Notes under the pieces: generated by a model | Told to the model about the DNA's origin: nothing | The model's input: only the letters and a program-made list of their open reading frames with translations | The model's database searches: none | Shown here: one piece after another, positions 34,894 through 44,844 of the stretch | Numbering within the stretch: the first letter of the stretch is position 1 | How the letters are laid out: each line of letters opens with the position of its first letter | Made by a program: the position numbers and the translations under genes | Assembly: GCF_013177635.1 (NCBI RefSeq) | Contig: NZ_CP030944.1 | Span: forward strand, 1,302,001 to 1,366,000 | Source: Arcobacter aquimarinus | GTDB taxonomy: Bacteria > Campylobacterota > Campylobacteria > Campylobacterales > Arcobacteraceae | Reading direction: 5' to 3' | DNA length: 64,000 bases

Positions 34894-35571
34894 TTAACTA
34901 TTAGATAAAATTATAATTCCTGCAAAACGTCCTGTTTTAGAATTTTTTCTAAAAGAAAAAAATGGCTCATTTGAACACTTTGTACAAATATTTGAAACAT
35001 TTATATGTTTAATTCCCACTTCTTCTAAAAGTTTTATATTTATTCCTTGCAAATCTATATAATTTTCTTTACAAAATTCTTCTCCAAATGAAGTTTTTAC
35101 AATTTGTGCTAATTCATCATTTACTTCATAACAACATTTTTGAATAGATGGTCCCATAATTACTTTTATATTATTTTTATCACAAGCAAATTCATTTATC
35201 ATCTTATTTGCTGTAATTTGTGCTATTTTCAGAAATGTAGAGTTTCTTCCTGCATGAACAGCTGCTATTACGCCTTGTATTTCATCAAAAAACAGAATTG
35301 GAATACAATCAGCAACCATCACCATCAAAGGTAGATTTTTTGATTTTGTTATAATTCCATCACAATTATCTATAAGTTTTGAACTATTTTCATCTACAAT
35401 TTCAACATTATTTCCATGAACTTGATTCATATAAACTAAATCTTCATTGTTATATCCTACTTTTAAAGCCACTGCTTCTCTATTTTTATCCACATTTTCT
35501 TTTATATCATTCACATGATATGCTAAATTTCCATCTTCTATGTTTGTAAAGTAATATTTAATTTGATTCAT
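34894..35571 (-). CDS. pgeF: YfiH/PgeF family protein (laccase-domain, peptidoglycan-editing factor)
   Basis: A 225-residue protein of the DUF152 family. The metal ligands are in the typical blocks: MNQVHGNNVEIV (about 48-59), MVADCIPILF (about 86-95) and AAVHAGRNST (about 102-111), with another Cys in KCCYEV. Family members have been described as purine nucleoside phosphorylases or as hydrolases that remove wrongly incorporated serine-containing precursors from peptidoglycan. Which applies here cannot be told. It is divergent from the methyltransferase gene with 68 bases between start codons. Confidence 0.85.
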   Translation of the reverse strand: MNQIKYYFTNIEDGNLAYHVNDIKENVDKNREAVALKVGYNNEDLVYMNQVHGNNVEIVDENSSKLIDNCDGIITKSKNLPLMVMVADCIPILFFDEIQGVIAAVHAGRNSTFLKIAQITANKMINEFACDKNNIKVIMGPSIQKCCYEVNDELAQIVKTSFGEEFCKENYIDLQGINIKLLEEVGIKHINVSNICTKCSNEPFFSFRKNSKTGRFAGIIILSNS

Positions 35572-35639
35572 AATTTCATCTTTATTAGGTTTTGATATAA
35601 TTTAGCGAAATATTAATGATTAATTGTTTAAGGATAGAT

Positions 35640-36248
35640 ATGAATAGATTTGATGAAGCTGCTAAAAACTGGGATAATAAACAAACAAGTATTGATAGTT
35701 CGAATGCTTGTGTAGAAAACTTAAAAAAACATGTAGTTCTAAAAGAAGATGCAAATATTTTAGACTATGGTTGTGGGACTGGATTTATAGCTTTTGCTTT
35801 AAGTACAGATAAAAATAGTGTTTTAGGAATGGATTATTCAGATGGTATGGTAAATAGGTTTAACGAGAAAGTAAAAGAGCTAAATTTCAACAATATAAAA
35901 GCTATAAAACATAATATGAATGAAGATGAAATTTCAAAAAATAGTTATGATTTATTTATCTCATCTATGACTATGCACCATATCAAAGATACAAATATGT
36001 TTGCAAAAAAAGCTTATGATTCTTTAGTAAGTGGCGCTTATGTTTGTATTAATGACTTAGAAAAAGAAGATGGAACTTTTCATGAAAAACATAAAAATGA
36101 TGGAGTTGAACACTTTGGATATGAAAAAGAAGATGTAAAGAAAATCTTTGAAAATGTAGGTTTCAAAATCATTTCTTGTGATACAGTTTATGTACATGAA
36201 AGAAATGAAAAAGAGTATCCACTTTTTAATCTAATAGCTCAAAAATAA
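35640..36248 (+). CDS. Class I SAM-dependent methyltransferase
   Basis: A protein of 202 residues with a Rossmann-like SAM fold: motif I ILDYGCGTGFIAFAL (about 39-53), the acidic end of strand two at GMDYSDGMV and motif IV DLFISSMTMHHI (about 104-115). It belongs to the UbiE/MenG-like Methyltransf_11 group and substrate is unknown. I place the start at ATG 35,640, just after AAGGATAGAT. An in-frame ATG further upstream at 35,616 lacks a comparable ribosome site. It is ten bases ahead of aroE and likely co-transcribed. Confidence 0.82.
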   Translation: MNRFDEAAKNWDNKQTSIDSSNACVENLKKHVVLKEDANILDYGCGTGFIAFALSTDKNSVLGMDYSDGMVNRFNEKVKELNFNNIKAIKHNMNEDEISKNSYDLFISSMTMHHIKDTNMFAKKAYDSLVSGAYVCINDLEKEDGTFHEKHKNDGVEHFGYEKEDVKKIFENVGFKIISCDTVYVHERNEKEYPLFNLIAQK

Positions 36249-36257
36249 AGGTAAAAA

Positions 36258-37052
36258 ATGACAAAAAAATTTGCAATATTTGGAAATCCTGTTATTCACT
36301 CAAAATCACCACAAATGCAAAATGCGGGATTGAAACATATAAATTTTGATGGAATTTATGAAAAACATCATTTAGAAAATGGTAATGAAATAAAAGAAAT
36401 TTTTTTAAAAAACAATTATAAAGGTGCTAATATTACAGTTCCTCACAAAGAATTTGCCTATGAAAATGCAGATGATGTAAGAGGAATAGCAAAAGAAATA
36501 AAAGCTGTAAATACTTATATTTTAGAAAAGGGAAAAGTAATAGCCTATAATACAGATGCACCAGGATTTTTAAAAGCAATTGAAAGTTTCGGAACTATTA
36601 AAAATGTACTTTTACTTGGTGCTGGTGGAACAGCAAAAGCTATTGCTTTAGCGCTAAAATCAAAAAATATAAAAGTAACTGTATTAAATAGAAGTGAAAA
36701 TAAGCTAGATTTTTTTAAAGAAAATACAATTAATTGTTTTTCTTGGGAAAATTTCAAACCTGAAATTTATGATTTAGTAGTAAACTCAACAAGTGCAGGA
36801 TTAAAAGATGAATATTTGCCCGCTCCAAAAGAGATGCTTGAAAATATATTTAAAAATGCTTCTTTTGCTTTTGATTGTATTTATGGAAAAATTACACCTT
36901 TTTTAGCTCTTGCGAGTGAAAATGATTGCAAAATAAAAGATGGGGAAGATATGCTTTTATATCAAGGTGTCCTTGCATTTGAACTTTTTACTAATACAAA
37001 AGCCGATAATTCAGTAGTTGAAATGATGAGAAAAGGCTTAAAAGAAGAATAA
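36258..37052 (+). CDS. aroE: Shikimate dehydrogenase, 3' end supplied by an integrated element
   Basis: A 264-residue NADP-dependent shikimate dehydrogenase of the aromatic amino-acid pathway. It has the NP(V)IHSKSP block (about 9-17), the catalytic Lys in NITVPHKEFAYE (about 57-68), the cofactor motif LGAGGTAKAIALAL (about 118-131) and the C-terminal DMLLYQGVLAFELF. The last 107 bases have a diverged copy at 54,948-55,054. Thus, an element integrated in the gene end and replaced its final codons, leaving a complete, apparently functional enzyme. Confidence 0.95.
   Translation: MTKKFAIFGNPVIHSKSPQMQNAGLKHINFDGIYEKHHLENGNEIKEIFLKNNYKGANITVPHKEFAYENADDVRGIAKEIKAVNTYILEKGKVIAYNTDAPGFLKAIESFGTIKNVLLLGAGGTAKAIALALKSKNIKVTVLNRSENKLDFFKENTINCFSWENFKPEIYDLVVNSTSAGLKDEYLPAPKEMLENIFKNASFAFDCIYGKITPFLALASENDCKIKDGEDMLLYQGVLAFELFTNTKADNSVVEMMRKGLKEE
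36999..37017. repeat. attL core of the aroE element
   Basis: AAAGCCGATAATTCAGTAG, 19 bases, is identical at 55,001-55,019. It is the longest exact match within the 107-bp aroE-end homology and thus the best candidate for the crossover region. It encodes the KADNSV segment of AroE. Confidence 0.75.
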
Positions 37053-37066
37053 AATATTCTTCTTTT
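37040..37066. terminator. Terminator after aroE, supplied by the element
   Basis: A perfect 12-bp inverted repeat (AAAAGAAGAATA/TATTCTTCTTTT, loop AAA) spans the aroE stop codon and runs into TTTTCT. It may also stop leftward transcription from the element less efficiently. The displaced chromosomal terminator is at 55,049-55,084. Confidence 0.75.
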
Positions 37067-37083
37067 CTAGCCCATATCTAGCT

Positions 37084-37341
37084 TCACAACACTGTTTTAA
37101 TACATTTTTCTGATTTTAATAGTTGAAATTCAACTACTTTATGAACAGGATAATATATATTTTTACCTCTTCCCTCAATATATTCTGGACAATCAAAACC
37201 TGATTTACGTCTTTCATCTAAAGTTCTCGTGCTTATAGCTAATACTTCTGCAACCTGAGCAGAAGTTAATATTAAGCCATATTTTACAATCAAAGCATTT
37301 ATCATTACATCATATAGTTTTTCTTTATCTATATTTTTCAT
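37084..37341 (-). CDS. HTH protein, possible excisionase (AlpA/MerR-like)
   Basis: An 85-residue protein with a helix-turn-helix at about residues 24-50 (LTSAQVAEVLAISTRTLDERR in outline) and the following wing GRGKNIYYPVHKVVEF, the pattern of the HTH_17/AlpA-type family used as excisionases and element regulators. It is translationally coupled to the helicase gene (overlap ATGA) and is the element gene nearest to attL, which suits an excisionase. Confidence 0.7.
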   Translation of the reverse strand: MKNIDKEKLYDVMINALIVKYGLILTSAQVAEVLAISTRTLDERRKSGFDCPEYIEGRGKNIYYPVHKVVEFQLLKSEKCIKTVL

Positions 37342-38750
37342 ATTGAAACTCCTGATTTAGACTTATCAGAGTTATCTTGACTATCTAGAAGTTCAAAAAC
37401 CAACTTATTGTTTTGATTAGCTATTCTCGTTGCCTTCCAATACCTATTTTTTCCATTCTGTATAATTTTATTTGCCTTATCTTTATTAAATCCTGCATTA
37501 GTAAGATATTTTAAAATATCGCTATAAATAGGCTTATCTTCCTCATTTGTAATAAAATTAATAATTAATTCCCTAATTTCTAACTCTTCTTTTGTCTCTA
37601 ATGCATAATCAATATCTACTTTTATAAGTGTATTATCCTGATTATATGTAAAAGCTATATAGTTAGATATATTATTTCTATCCTTAATAGGCATAAAAAT
37701 ATATGTTTGTTTATCTTCATTTTTCCTAAGCTCAAAGGCAAGTGATATATCTTCCATAAACGCACTACTACCTGCAAATGCTGAGTTAAATTCCTTGTTT
37801 AGTTTATTTTGATGATGAAGAAACAATATTGAAGAATTATTCCTACGAAGAATTTTTAATACATTCATAAAATCACTTACATCTTTATGATTATTTCTAT
37901 CACCTATTATAAAATTCTTAATAGAATCAAAAACAATTAAAAAATCTGTTAAGTCTTTCTTTTTTAATTCAGAAATTATTTGAACTAAATTTGAACTTGA
38001 TAGTTCAACAAAATAATTTAATTTACTACCAAATTTTTCTTTTAGCAAATGAATATTTCTAGTTTTTATTGTAAGTTCAGAATTGTCCCCGTCAAGATAC
38101 ATAACTCTTTTGATTTTTCCTTCATATAAAAACATATTACATAAGGCTATAGAAATCAGAGATTTTCCAATACCGGGTCTTGAAACTATCATTGTAATAT
38201 CATTTTTTATAATGAAATTATCGTAAAGATATTCGATTTTTTTATCTTTTATTTTTTGAATATCTAAATCTAAACTACTAATTAATTTTTCAAATTTATC
38301 ATCTATTTGTCTCAAATCTTTTTTATTTTCAATATTTTCAAGCTTCTCTTTAATATCTTGTAACTCATTAATTTTTGAGAAATTACCTTCTTTGATTTTT
38401 GCAGCTACAATCATCATTTGTCTTTCGTAACTGTACTTTTTCAATTGCTTCAAATAATCCGTAATTGATGTAAGAGGAGTTGTTGTAATAATATCGATGT
38501 AATATTGTTCATTAATATTTTGTTGATTTGATAAAAAAACTGTATTCTCATTAATCTTTTTATCATTCTTATACATCTCAATTATGGTATTATATATAAC
38601 TCCATGTTGTTGATAATAGAAATCATTTTGTTCTATTATTTTTAAACTTTCATCAATTTTATCAAAACTATTATCAGCAATAAGTGTACTTAATATGGCT
38701 CTTTCAATACCAAGTAAGCACTCTACACTATACTTTATGTTATAATCCAT
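37338..38750 (-). CDS. DnaB/RepA-like hexameric helicase of the element
   Basis: A 470-residue protein. The N-terminal 110 residues resemble the DnaB N-domain (LLGIERAILSTLI, then FYYQQHGVIYNTI). The C-terminal RecA-fold ATPase has Walker A SRPGIGKS (about 190-197) and Walker B FLIVFDS (about 271-277), then a LFLHHQNK motif as in RepA of plasmid RSF1010 and AAA_25 proteins. It probably unwinds the excised circle during autonomous replication or transfer. No separate primase is visible. A palindrome at 38,787-38,818 is upstream. Confidence 0.82.
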   Translation of the reverse strand: MDYNIKYSVECLLGIERAILSTLIADNSFDKIDESLKIIEQNDFYYQQHGVIYNTIIEMYKNDKKINENTVFLSNQQNINEQYYIDIITTTPLTSITDYLKQLKKYSYERQMMIVAAKIKEGNFSKINELQDIKEKLENIENKKDLRQIDDKFEKLISSLDLDIQKIKDKKIEYLYDNFIIKNDITMIVSRPGIGKSLISIALCNMFLYEGKIKRVMYLDGDNSELTIKTRNIHLLKEKFGSKLNYFVELSSSNLVQIISELKKKDLTDFLIVFDSIKNFIIGDRNNHKDVSDFMNVLKILRRNNSSILFLHHQNKLNKEFNSAFAGSSAFMEDISLAFELRKNEDKQTYIFMPIKDRNNISNYIAFTYNQDNTLIKVDIDYALETKEELEIRELIINFITNEEDKPIYSDILKYLTNAGFNKDKANKIIQNGKNRYWKATRIANQNNKLVFELLDSQDNSDKSKSGVSI

Positions 38751-38786
38751 TTTATTTAATTCCTTTTAGTGGTTTTAGATATTTAG

Positions 38787-38818
38787 ATCAAGTTGGAAAC
38801 TGCCATTTTCAACTTGAT
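38787..38818. promoter_or_regulatory. Palindrome upstream of the helicase gene
   Basis: The 323-base gap 38,751-39,073 has no gene. It contains ATCAAGTTG...CAACTTGAT, a perfect 9-bp stem that extends by a wobble and three A-T pairs to 13, around GGAAA/TTTTC. It is 37 bases from the start codon and may be an operator of the HTH protein, or an RNA hairpin. The rest of the gap is AT-rich without recognisable structure. Confidence 0.5.
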
Positions 38819-39073
38819 ATTTTCTTTCTGTAGCTCTTACTTTACCTCCTTAATTTGTTTTCAAATGGATTATATTGTACTAATTTGGATAATTAACTTT
38901 CTAGTTTGTATTGAAATTTAAAAAAACTGTTTTTCTATTTTATTTTGTATTTTTTTGTGTTTGATTTCTTGATAAAGTACCTAATATAGAAGAATAAGCT
39001 TAGATTTTTTTGTAAGAATAATTATATTTATATGAAATATAAAGAGAAAGTTTTTATTTTTTAAATAAAAACT

Positions 39074-40318
39074 CTATTTTTGATTGTTTAAATCAATTGT
39101 CATTAAAGAACCATCATCCCAAGTTGGGTCATATATAATTTCTTCTAATTCTTCAATTTCTTCTTCATCATTTTCAATTTGTTTACGGTAGCATAAGTCT
39201 TCTAATCTTCCTATTTCATTTTTCATTTGTATAATTTCATTATTTAATTCTTTATTTTTTGCATAAATATCTTTTAAATCATCAAAACCTTTTTTTAAAT
39301 CATCAATAAATAATGATAAATTAGCATTTTCATCTCTATAAGATTTAAAATGTTTTGCAAAGAATCTTAATTTATCTATTATTGTATTTTGCTCTACCAT
39401 TTTTTTTACATTTTCAGCATCTTTTCTAATATAAGCATTAATAAGTTCTTTATATGGCATAAAATTATCACTATCTTTATATTTTTTTTCACTAAAAACT
39501 AATGAATTTAGTTCATTAATTCTTATTTCAAATAATTTATTTTTCAGTATTAAATCATCATTTTGTTTTTGAAGTAAATTTATTTGAGAATTTAATTTTT
39601 TATCTTCAAGTACTTCATTTTTAATTAATTGATTTCTAATAGCTTCTTGTTTTTGTTTTTCTCTAAACACTCTATGATGTTCATGTTTTCTTTCATTAAT
39701 TTTTACGAGGTTACCATCTATATATACTTCTTTATAAGTAGCTTCTTTTCCTCTTTCAATATTAGGTATATAATTTTTTGAAATCTCAAAAATATCATCT
39801 TGTAGTTTTTTTAAATAATCTCTTTTCCAATTTCTTCTAACCATAACTCCATTATTATTTACATTAGCAAAAAGAAAGTGAGCATGACGATTAATTACTT
39901 CTTTTCTATTTTCTTCATGACCTTCATGATTATGATAAGCCCAATGTAATATTTTTGTATTATTATCTATTTCAAATTTTTTTATAAAATCATTAAGTAT
40001 ATTAATTATATTTTCTTGAGTAGCTTGAACATGACTTCCAATCACTATTAATCCCTCTTCAACAATTATTGCATTACTTTTTAATGTTCTTTTACTTAAT
40101 GGATTATTTTTATATCTAGCTTTTGCTTCTTCTTGCCATTTTTCCCAGATATTATCTATTTCTTCTTTATCATTAAACTTAATACTTTGTATAATATTTT
40201 TACCATCATTAAGCCAATATGTAGCTCGGTTTATTCCAGAGTTATGTGCAAGATTTAAAGTTGTTGGAATTTTATATAACTTTGGTTTTCTAATAATTAC
40301 TGCATTTATATTTGCCAT
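39074..40318 (-). CDS. mob: MobV-like relaxase / plasmid mobilization protein
   Basis: A 414-residue protein. The N-terminal 190 residues follow the MobV/Pre pattern: LKSNAIIVEEGLIVIGS, then HWAYHNHEGHEENRKEVINRHAHFLF in outline with an HxH pair (RHAHF, about 142-146), and then the closing IERGKEA. The HxH pair would bind the metal of a His-hydrophobe-His relaxase. Residues about 235-400 are coiled coil, as in MobV proteins, ending acidic. It nicks oriT to start transfer. Candidate oriT palindromes lie just upstream (40,334-40,368 and 40,683-40,723). Start supported by GAGGTG before the ATG. Confidence 0.75.
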   Translation of the reverse strand: MANINAVIIRKPKLYKIPTTLNLAHNSGINRATYWLNDGKNIIQSIKFNDKEEIDNIWEKWQEEAKARYKNNPLSKRTLKSNAIIVEEGLIVIGSHVQATQENIINILNDFIKKFEIDNNTKILHWAYHNHEGHEENRKEVINRHAHFLFANVNNNGVMVRRNWKRDYLKKLQDDIFEISKNYIPNIERGKEATYKEVYIDGNLVKINERKHEHHRVFREKQKQEAIRNQLIKNEVLEDKKLNSQINLLQKQNDDLILKNKLFEIRINELNSLVFSEKKYKDSDNFMPYKELINAYIRKDAENVKKMVEQNTIIDKLRFFAKHFKSYRDENANLSLFIDDLKKGFDDLKDIYAKNKELNNEIIQMKNEIGRLEDLCYRKQIENDEEEIEELEEIIYDPTWDDGSLMTIDLNNQK

Positions 40319-40333
40319 ATTTCACCTCTTAAA

Positions 40334-40368
40334 ATTATCGCTGAATGAGTTACTCATTCATCAATAAT
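40334..40368. repeat. Nested palindrome, copy 1 (candidate oriT/operator)
   Basis: TGAATGAGT-T-ACTCATTCA is a perfect 9-bp inverted repeat around one base, flanked by ATTATCG and an imperfect CAATAAT. It is 16 bases upstream of the relaxase ATG. It is a reversed copy of the palindromes at 40,683 and 44,885. The gap 40,319-40,991 otherwise holds no gene. Confidence 0.65.
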
Positions 40369-40642
40369 ATTAGTTATTTTTATAATTATGCCATCAATAA
40401 AATACTAAATCAAGGGGATTTTATAAGTTATTTTCATATGTTTATTTTTATTAATACAAATAAATACAATAGAATCTAATGTACTACAAAAAGAAAATAT
40501 AAAAATTTTAAAAATATTGTTTTTTTAGATATTTAAGTTAGAAGATTTTTCATTAAAAATCAATAATTGGTGTTAAATCTTTTTAAAAGTATAGAATTAT
40601 TTTGAATTGATATTGTAAAATTTAATGTCAATATTTACTTTT

Positions 40643-40735
40643 ATTTTTGTAAAATGTCCTCAACTTATGATTATATGCAAATATAATTATCGACGATTGA
40701 GTAACTCATTCAGCGATAATTATTTAAAGTTTGAA
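40643..40735. repeat. 93-bp direct repeat, left copy
   Basis: This segment matches 44,845-44,937 at 87 of 93 positions without gaps. It contains a 41-bp nested palindrome at 40,683-40,723: outer stem ATAATTATCG/CGATAATTAT and inner stem TGAGT/ACTCA. Together the two copies bracket the nuclease/solenoid gene pair, with 4,202 bp from repeat to repeat. Confidence 0.85.
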
Positions 40736-40991
40736 ACAAAATATTAATTATATAATATTTATATTACTTAACTTTAGCACATAAAACCAAGCGATTTTCC
40801 AGTCTCATCTCTTAATACATCAATATCAAAACAAAATGATGTAATTTTTACTGTTTATGTTTTCTTAAAAAAAGATTTTAACATATAAAATTACTGGAAT
40901 AGATTTCGTTTAGATTCAATTTCACCCTCTTTATTGAACGAAATTTCTTAATATTAATTTTTCCTAGTTTAATATATACCTCTTAATTTTA

Positions 40992-42668
40992 TTAATTTGC
41001 TTTTATGTTCCAAAATTGAGGAAATAATGGCATTCTAAAATGTCTACATGAAATTAGTATTAAAGGTGTCATACTATGTTTAACACAAAGTAAACTTTGA
41101 ATATCTATATAATTTTCACTTTTTTGTACTTCTTCCATTAATTTTGAATAATCTTTTATTTTCTTAGGAATTTTAATAGGTGCTTCTGCATAACCACATT
41201 CAAAACCTGCATTAGTAGAAAACATAAAATCTTCAACTCTTTCATCTGGATACCAAATTTGTAAAGTAGCTTTTTTAAATATATCCTCTGAAATTTGTTG
41301 AATATCTTTATAATTTTCTATTAAACCTAATTTAACGCACCATTGAGCTAAAATAGGAATTAGAGTTGATGTTTTAACATAATCATTTTTATCAAAGCTA
41401 TTTCTTAAGTTAATATCTACTAAATCATCAAAGTTATCCGTATCAATTGGAAAATATTTTCCATTAATATTGAATGCAAAATCTATATGTGTTATTAAAT
41501 CACTTATCCATTCATCTACAAATTTAATTTCATTCCACTCATGTAATAAAAATATAGCTAATGATATGTCAATTATGTGTTCGTCATATAATGGATTTAA
41601 TAATGCTTTATGATTTTTAATAAATTCTTTTATTAAAAGAGCAATAGATGCTGAATATTTTACATATTCAGCATTATTATTTATTATCGCGGTAAACTGA
41701 AATAGATTTCCTAATAGGGCTAATATTCCAAGTTGCTCGAATAGGATTAAACTTTCTTGAATAAAATCATTGCCATAAAAAGACATCCCATTTTTTATTT
41801 TAATCAATGGTTGAAGCTTTTCACAATATTTTGAAATTATTTCAAGATTTTTATAATAAATTTTTCCAATTATTTCAGTTAGCTTTTTATTCTCTGTAAG
41901 TTTATTTTTTGAAAGAAATTCCCATATATTCAATAAGGTTCTTTCAGATGCAAGTAGAGCATGTTTTAAATTATCTTCAGAGTCTGCCCATCTGTAAATT
42001 ATATTTAGTGATAAATATATTAATCTAAGTGTTTTTAATTGTTTTTTTTCTGATTGTTTTTCTAACTTTGAGTTATTAATAATTTCATTAAGGTACGAAT
42101 AGTAATCTCTTAAGTCATAATCAATGTCATTTAATAAAGCAAGTGTTTTTCTAAATTTACTTCTTAATTCTTTAGGTATTAGATGTTCATTAAATAAATT
42201 TTCTTCAATAAGTATTGAAAGTTCATCTCCACCCCAGAAAGCAAATTCAATTTCATTATCTACACTATGTCTTTTAGTGTAACCACTCCAATTTTGTTGA
42301 ACATTCTGATTTAAGTCTCCTCCTGTGGCAACTACAATTTTTTTTGGTAGAGAAAGATATTTCTTTTCTAAATGAGTGGGGATATATACATCTAATATTT
42401 CATCTAAAGAAGGTCTTACTGCTTGATTTGAACCTCCATCCCAATCAGCTCTTGATAAATTACCTTCTTTTATAGTAAATAAAAATACTTTTTCTATGCC
42501 ATCTGCATCTTTTCCAATTGAAGTAACATCAACTCCATATTGTCTTGTACCTACTTGAGCTTTACTAATAGTTTTATGATTCATTGATAGTAAAAGTTCA
42601 GGGATTAAATCATCAAGTTCTTTAGACTCTTTTAATAAAGATAAATATTCTTTTATAACTAGCTTCAT
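40992..42668 (-). CDS. Putative PD-(D/E)XK nuclease-domain protein of a two-gene cassette
   Basis: A 558-residue protein. Residues about 28-170 read like a restriction-endonuclease fold: a helix, then AQVGTRQYGVDVTS with candidate Asp D47, then FLFTIKEGN with candidate Lys K67, as in Mrr-like or VSR-like nucleases where GxD and xxK are catalytic. The rest (about 180-540) is helical with several Trp, Cys and a ECGYAEAPIK segment and matches nothing I know. It overlaps the upstream solenoid gene by four bases (ATGA), so they act as a pair. Anti-phage defence is suggested by neighbours, not proven. Confidence 0.6.
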   Translation of the reverse strand: MKLVIKEYLSLLKESKELDDLIPELLLSMNHKTISKAQVGTRQYGVDVTSIGKDADGIEKVFLFTIKEGNLSRADWDGGSNQAVRPSLDEILDVYIPTHLEKKYLSLPKKIVVATGGDLNQNVQQNWSGYTKRHSVDNEIEFAFWGGDELSILIEENLFNEHLIPKELRSKFRKTLALLNDIDYDLRDYYSYLNEIINNSKLEKQSEKKQLKTLRLIYLSLNIIYRWADSEDNLKHALLASERTLLNIWEFLSKNKLTENKKLTEIIGKIYYKNLEIISKYCEKLQPLIKIKNGMSFYGNDFIQESLILFEQLGILALLGNLFQFTAIINNNAEYVKYSASIALLIKEFIKNHKALLNPLYDEHIIDISLAIFLLHEWNEIKFVDEWISDLITHIDFAFNINGKYFPIDTDNFDDLVDINLRNSFDKNDYVKTSTLIPILAQWCVKLGLIENYKDIQQISEDIFKKATLQIWYPDERVEDFMFSTNAGFECGYAEAPIKIPKKIKDYSKLMEEVQKSENYIDIQSLLCVKHSMTPLILISCRHFRMPLFPQFWNIKAN

Positions 42669-44362
42669 GCATTTTCCTTTTTAGCTAGCCTAAAATGATA
42701 CTTTTCTATTGATTTATGAATTGGGTGAGCTCGTTCAGATGTTGGAATTGTCATATAAGTTGATATTTTCTGCATTTGTGTTGGTTTTGTGTATTTATTA
42801 TTATAATTAGAAAAATTTCCTTTCCCATACTTAATTAATATTTTGGTTGTTAATTGAGAAAATAAACTTTTTTCTTGAGCTTTATCCATTGCTTTTCTTA
42901 TTGAATCAGTATTTGCTTTATGGATTTCTCTTGACTCTATTGTTGAGGGTTGTAATTCTTTTAATCTTTTAAGTTTTTTTCTTGATTCATTTATAGATTC
43001 TAAATGTTTAATAACAGTAGTACAGACTACTCTCATATTTTTATTTAATTTCTTATCTTTTATGCTTTTAAAATATTCTAAAGTTTCATGAGGATAATCG
43101 TCACCAATATAATTAATAAAAACTTCATTAATTAAGTTAATATCATTTTTATTTATATCTTTCTTTTCTAAAATTGATAAAATTAAAGATTTTTGTTCTT
43201 CAAATTGATATAAGTATCCTAAAATCTTTCTACAAATAAATAGTAAGTCTTTATATGAAAGTGTATCTAGAATATCCTTATCTAGTATCACATTAGAAGA
43301 TATAAAATGATGCAAAATTAAATGTAATTTTATATTTTCATTATTTAATATATAGGTAATAAATCTATTTAGAAGAATAGGATATTTTCTTGATAATTCA
43401 TTAATAAAAAAATCTAGTTTTTCCTCTGGAAAATTTGATGAAATATCGCTATTTTCTAACCATAAAATAAAAAAATCTTGAATTAATTCGATTGAATTAG
43501 TTTCTTCTAAAATATGATTAAAAGCAAATGCTATATTTTGAATTGTGCCTAATTCTTTTGATTTTGTATTTTTTAATAAAAATAGACATTCTTTATACCA
43601 ATCTTCTTTTATAAATTCTTTTTTATTAAACATTAGAATTTTTGAAATATGATACCTTGTATTATCATTTTCAAATTGACTACTTTTTACTAATATATTT
43701 TTAAAAGCTGGATAAGTGTCTTTTAAATAGTTACTTGTATATATAATAAGATAATTAAATTCAAGATTTTCTTTTTTTATTATATTTTCAAATAATAGAT
43801 ACATTTCTTCTGATTCTTGTTCATTTATATTTAATTTATCAATAACATTAATTGCACTTTTTGTCCTTATAATATTCTCTGTATTAGCTAAAAAAGATTT
43901 TATATGAGCATATTGATTTATATTATGGATATTATGTAATGAAACTATTGTAGTAGAGATATGAAAAGTAACGTATTCTCTATTTATTAAATATAGTGTG
44001 TCTAAAAAATCTCTTGCAAAATCTTTATTATTATCACAAATGATTTTTGTTATGTTATATTGACTTCCCCCAGCCAAATCACCTTGCATTTGATTATATA
44101 ATATTTCATAAAATGATAGGATATTAGATTTATTTAATATAGATAAGTGAGCAACTTTTTCTAATGCATGAGTTAATAAAAATATATTTTGACCATCATT
44201 AATTGCAGATATTGCTATTTCAAAATAGTCTATTTCTATTTCATTTTTAACTTCTGTACATAAATCTACTAATTCAGTTTCATTTCTAATATCAAAAAGT
44301 AGCCTATAGAATTCTTTTGGAGAATTCAATACTTTTAATAATTCAATTTTCTTCTTAGACAT
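42665..44362 (-). CDS. Large helical-solenoid protein, partner of the putative nuclease
   Basis: A 565-residue protein, almost entirely predicted helix, with repeated pairs of amphipathic helices of about 35-45 residues, as in HEAT/ARM-like solenoids. The C-terminal 100 residues (about 465-565) are basic and differ in character (SREIHKANTDSIRKAMDKA, then a Tyr/Asn/Lys-rich tail). It has no enzymatic motif. It is translated ahead of the nuclease gene and coupled to it. A sensor or adaptor for the nuclease would be consistent, but function is unknown. Confidence 0.6.
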   Translation of the reverse strand: MSKKKIELLKVLNSPKEFYRLLFDIRNETELVDLCTEVKNEIEIDYFEIAISAINDGQNIFLLTHALEKVAHLSILNKSNILSFYEILYNQMQGDLAGGSQYNITKIICDNNKDFARDFLDTLYLINREYVTFHISTTIVSLHNIHNINQYAHIKSFLANTENIIRTKSAINVIDKLNINEQESEEMYLLFENIIKKENLEFNYLIIYTSNYLKDTYPAFKNILVKSSQFENDNTRYHISKILMFNKKEFIKEDWYKECLFLLKNTKSKELGTIQNIAFAFNHILEETNSIELIQDFFILWLENSDISSNFPEEKLDFFINELSRKYPILLNRFITYILNNENIKLHLILHHFISSNVILDKDILDTLSYKDLLFICRKILGYLYQFEEQKSLILSILEKKDINKNDINLINEVFINYIGDDYPHETLEYFKSIKDKKLNKNMRVVCTTVIKHLESINESRKKLKRLKELQPSTIESREIHKANTDSIRKAMDKAQEKSLFSQLTTKILIKYGKGNFSNYNNKYTKPTQMQKISTYMTIPTSERAHPIHKSIEKYHFRLAKKENA

Positions 44363-44844
44363 TTTTTCACTTTATAAATTTTATAATTATTATTAGAATA
44401 GCATAAAATTGGTTGTTTAGTTTTAAATATATAATATTATTATAAAAATTCTCAAAAGCTAAAACTTAAAACAAATAAAATAATATATTTTATGTATTTA
44501 CTAAAACACCTAATGAAATAACTTTTTTTATCTTCTTTTAAAAATTTAGTTTCAATCTTTATACTCACTAACTTAGAATTTTAATTTAATCAAATATAAA
44601 ATTAATTTTATAATTTTTTGGAATTGATCAAAAGTTTTTTCTTTGTCCATAAAGTTCCATATTTTTATCATGAAGAATCAAATTTTTTCCAAGCTTGTAA
44701 AATCAATCATTTGAACTTTGATTTAGAATTATAAAGAAAAGTATGATTCTCTTAATTTCACTTTCATAGCTATTAAATTACCTTGAAATCATTTTAATAA
44801 GATAAAAGTGTGTAGTAAGATTATTCTTCTACACACTTATTATA

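Noticed and set aside
40321-40991. Hidden genes in the long gaps at 40.3-41.0 kb and 44.4-44.95 kb
   Set aside because: No frame with a plausible start and ribosome site is seen. The gaps hold the palindromes and the 93-bp repeats. The repeats are not insertion sequences, as no transposase is associated.
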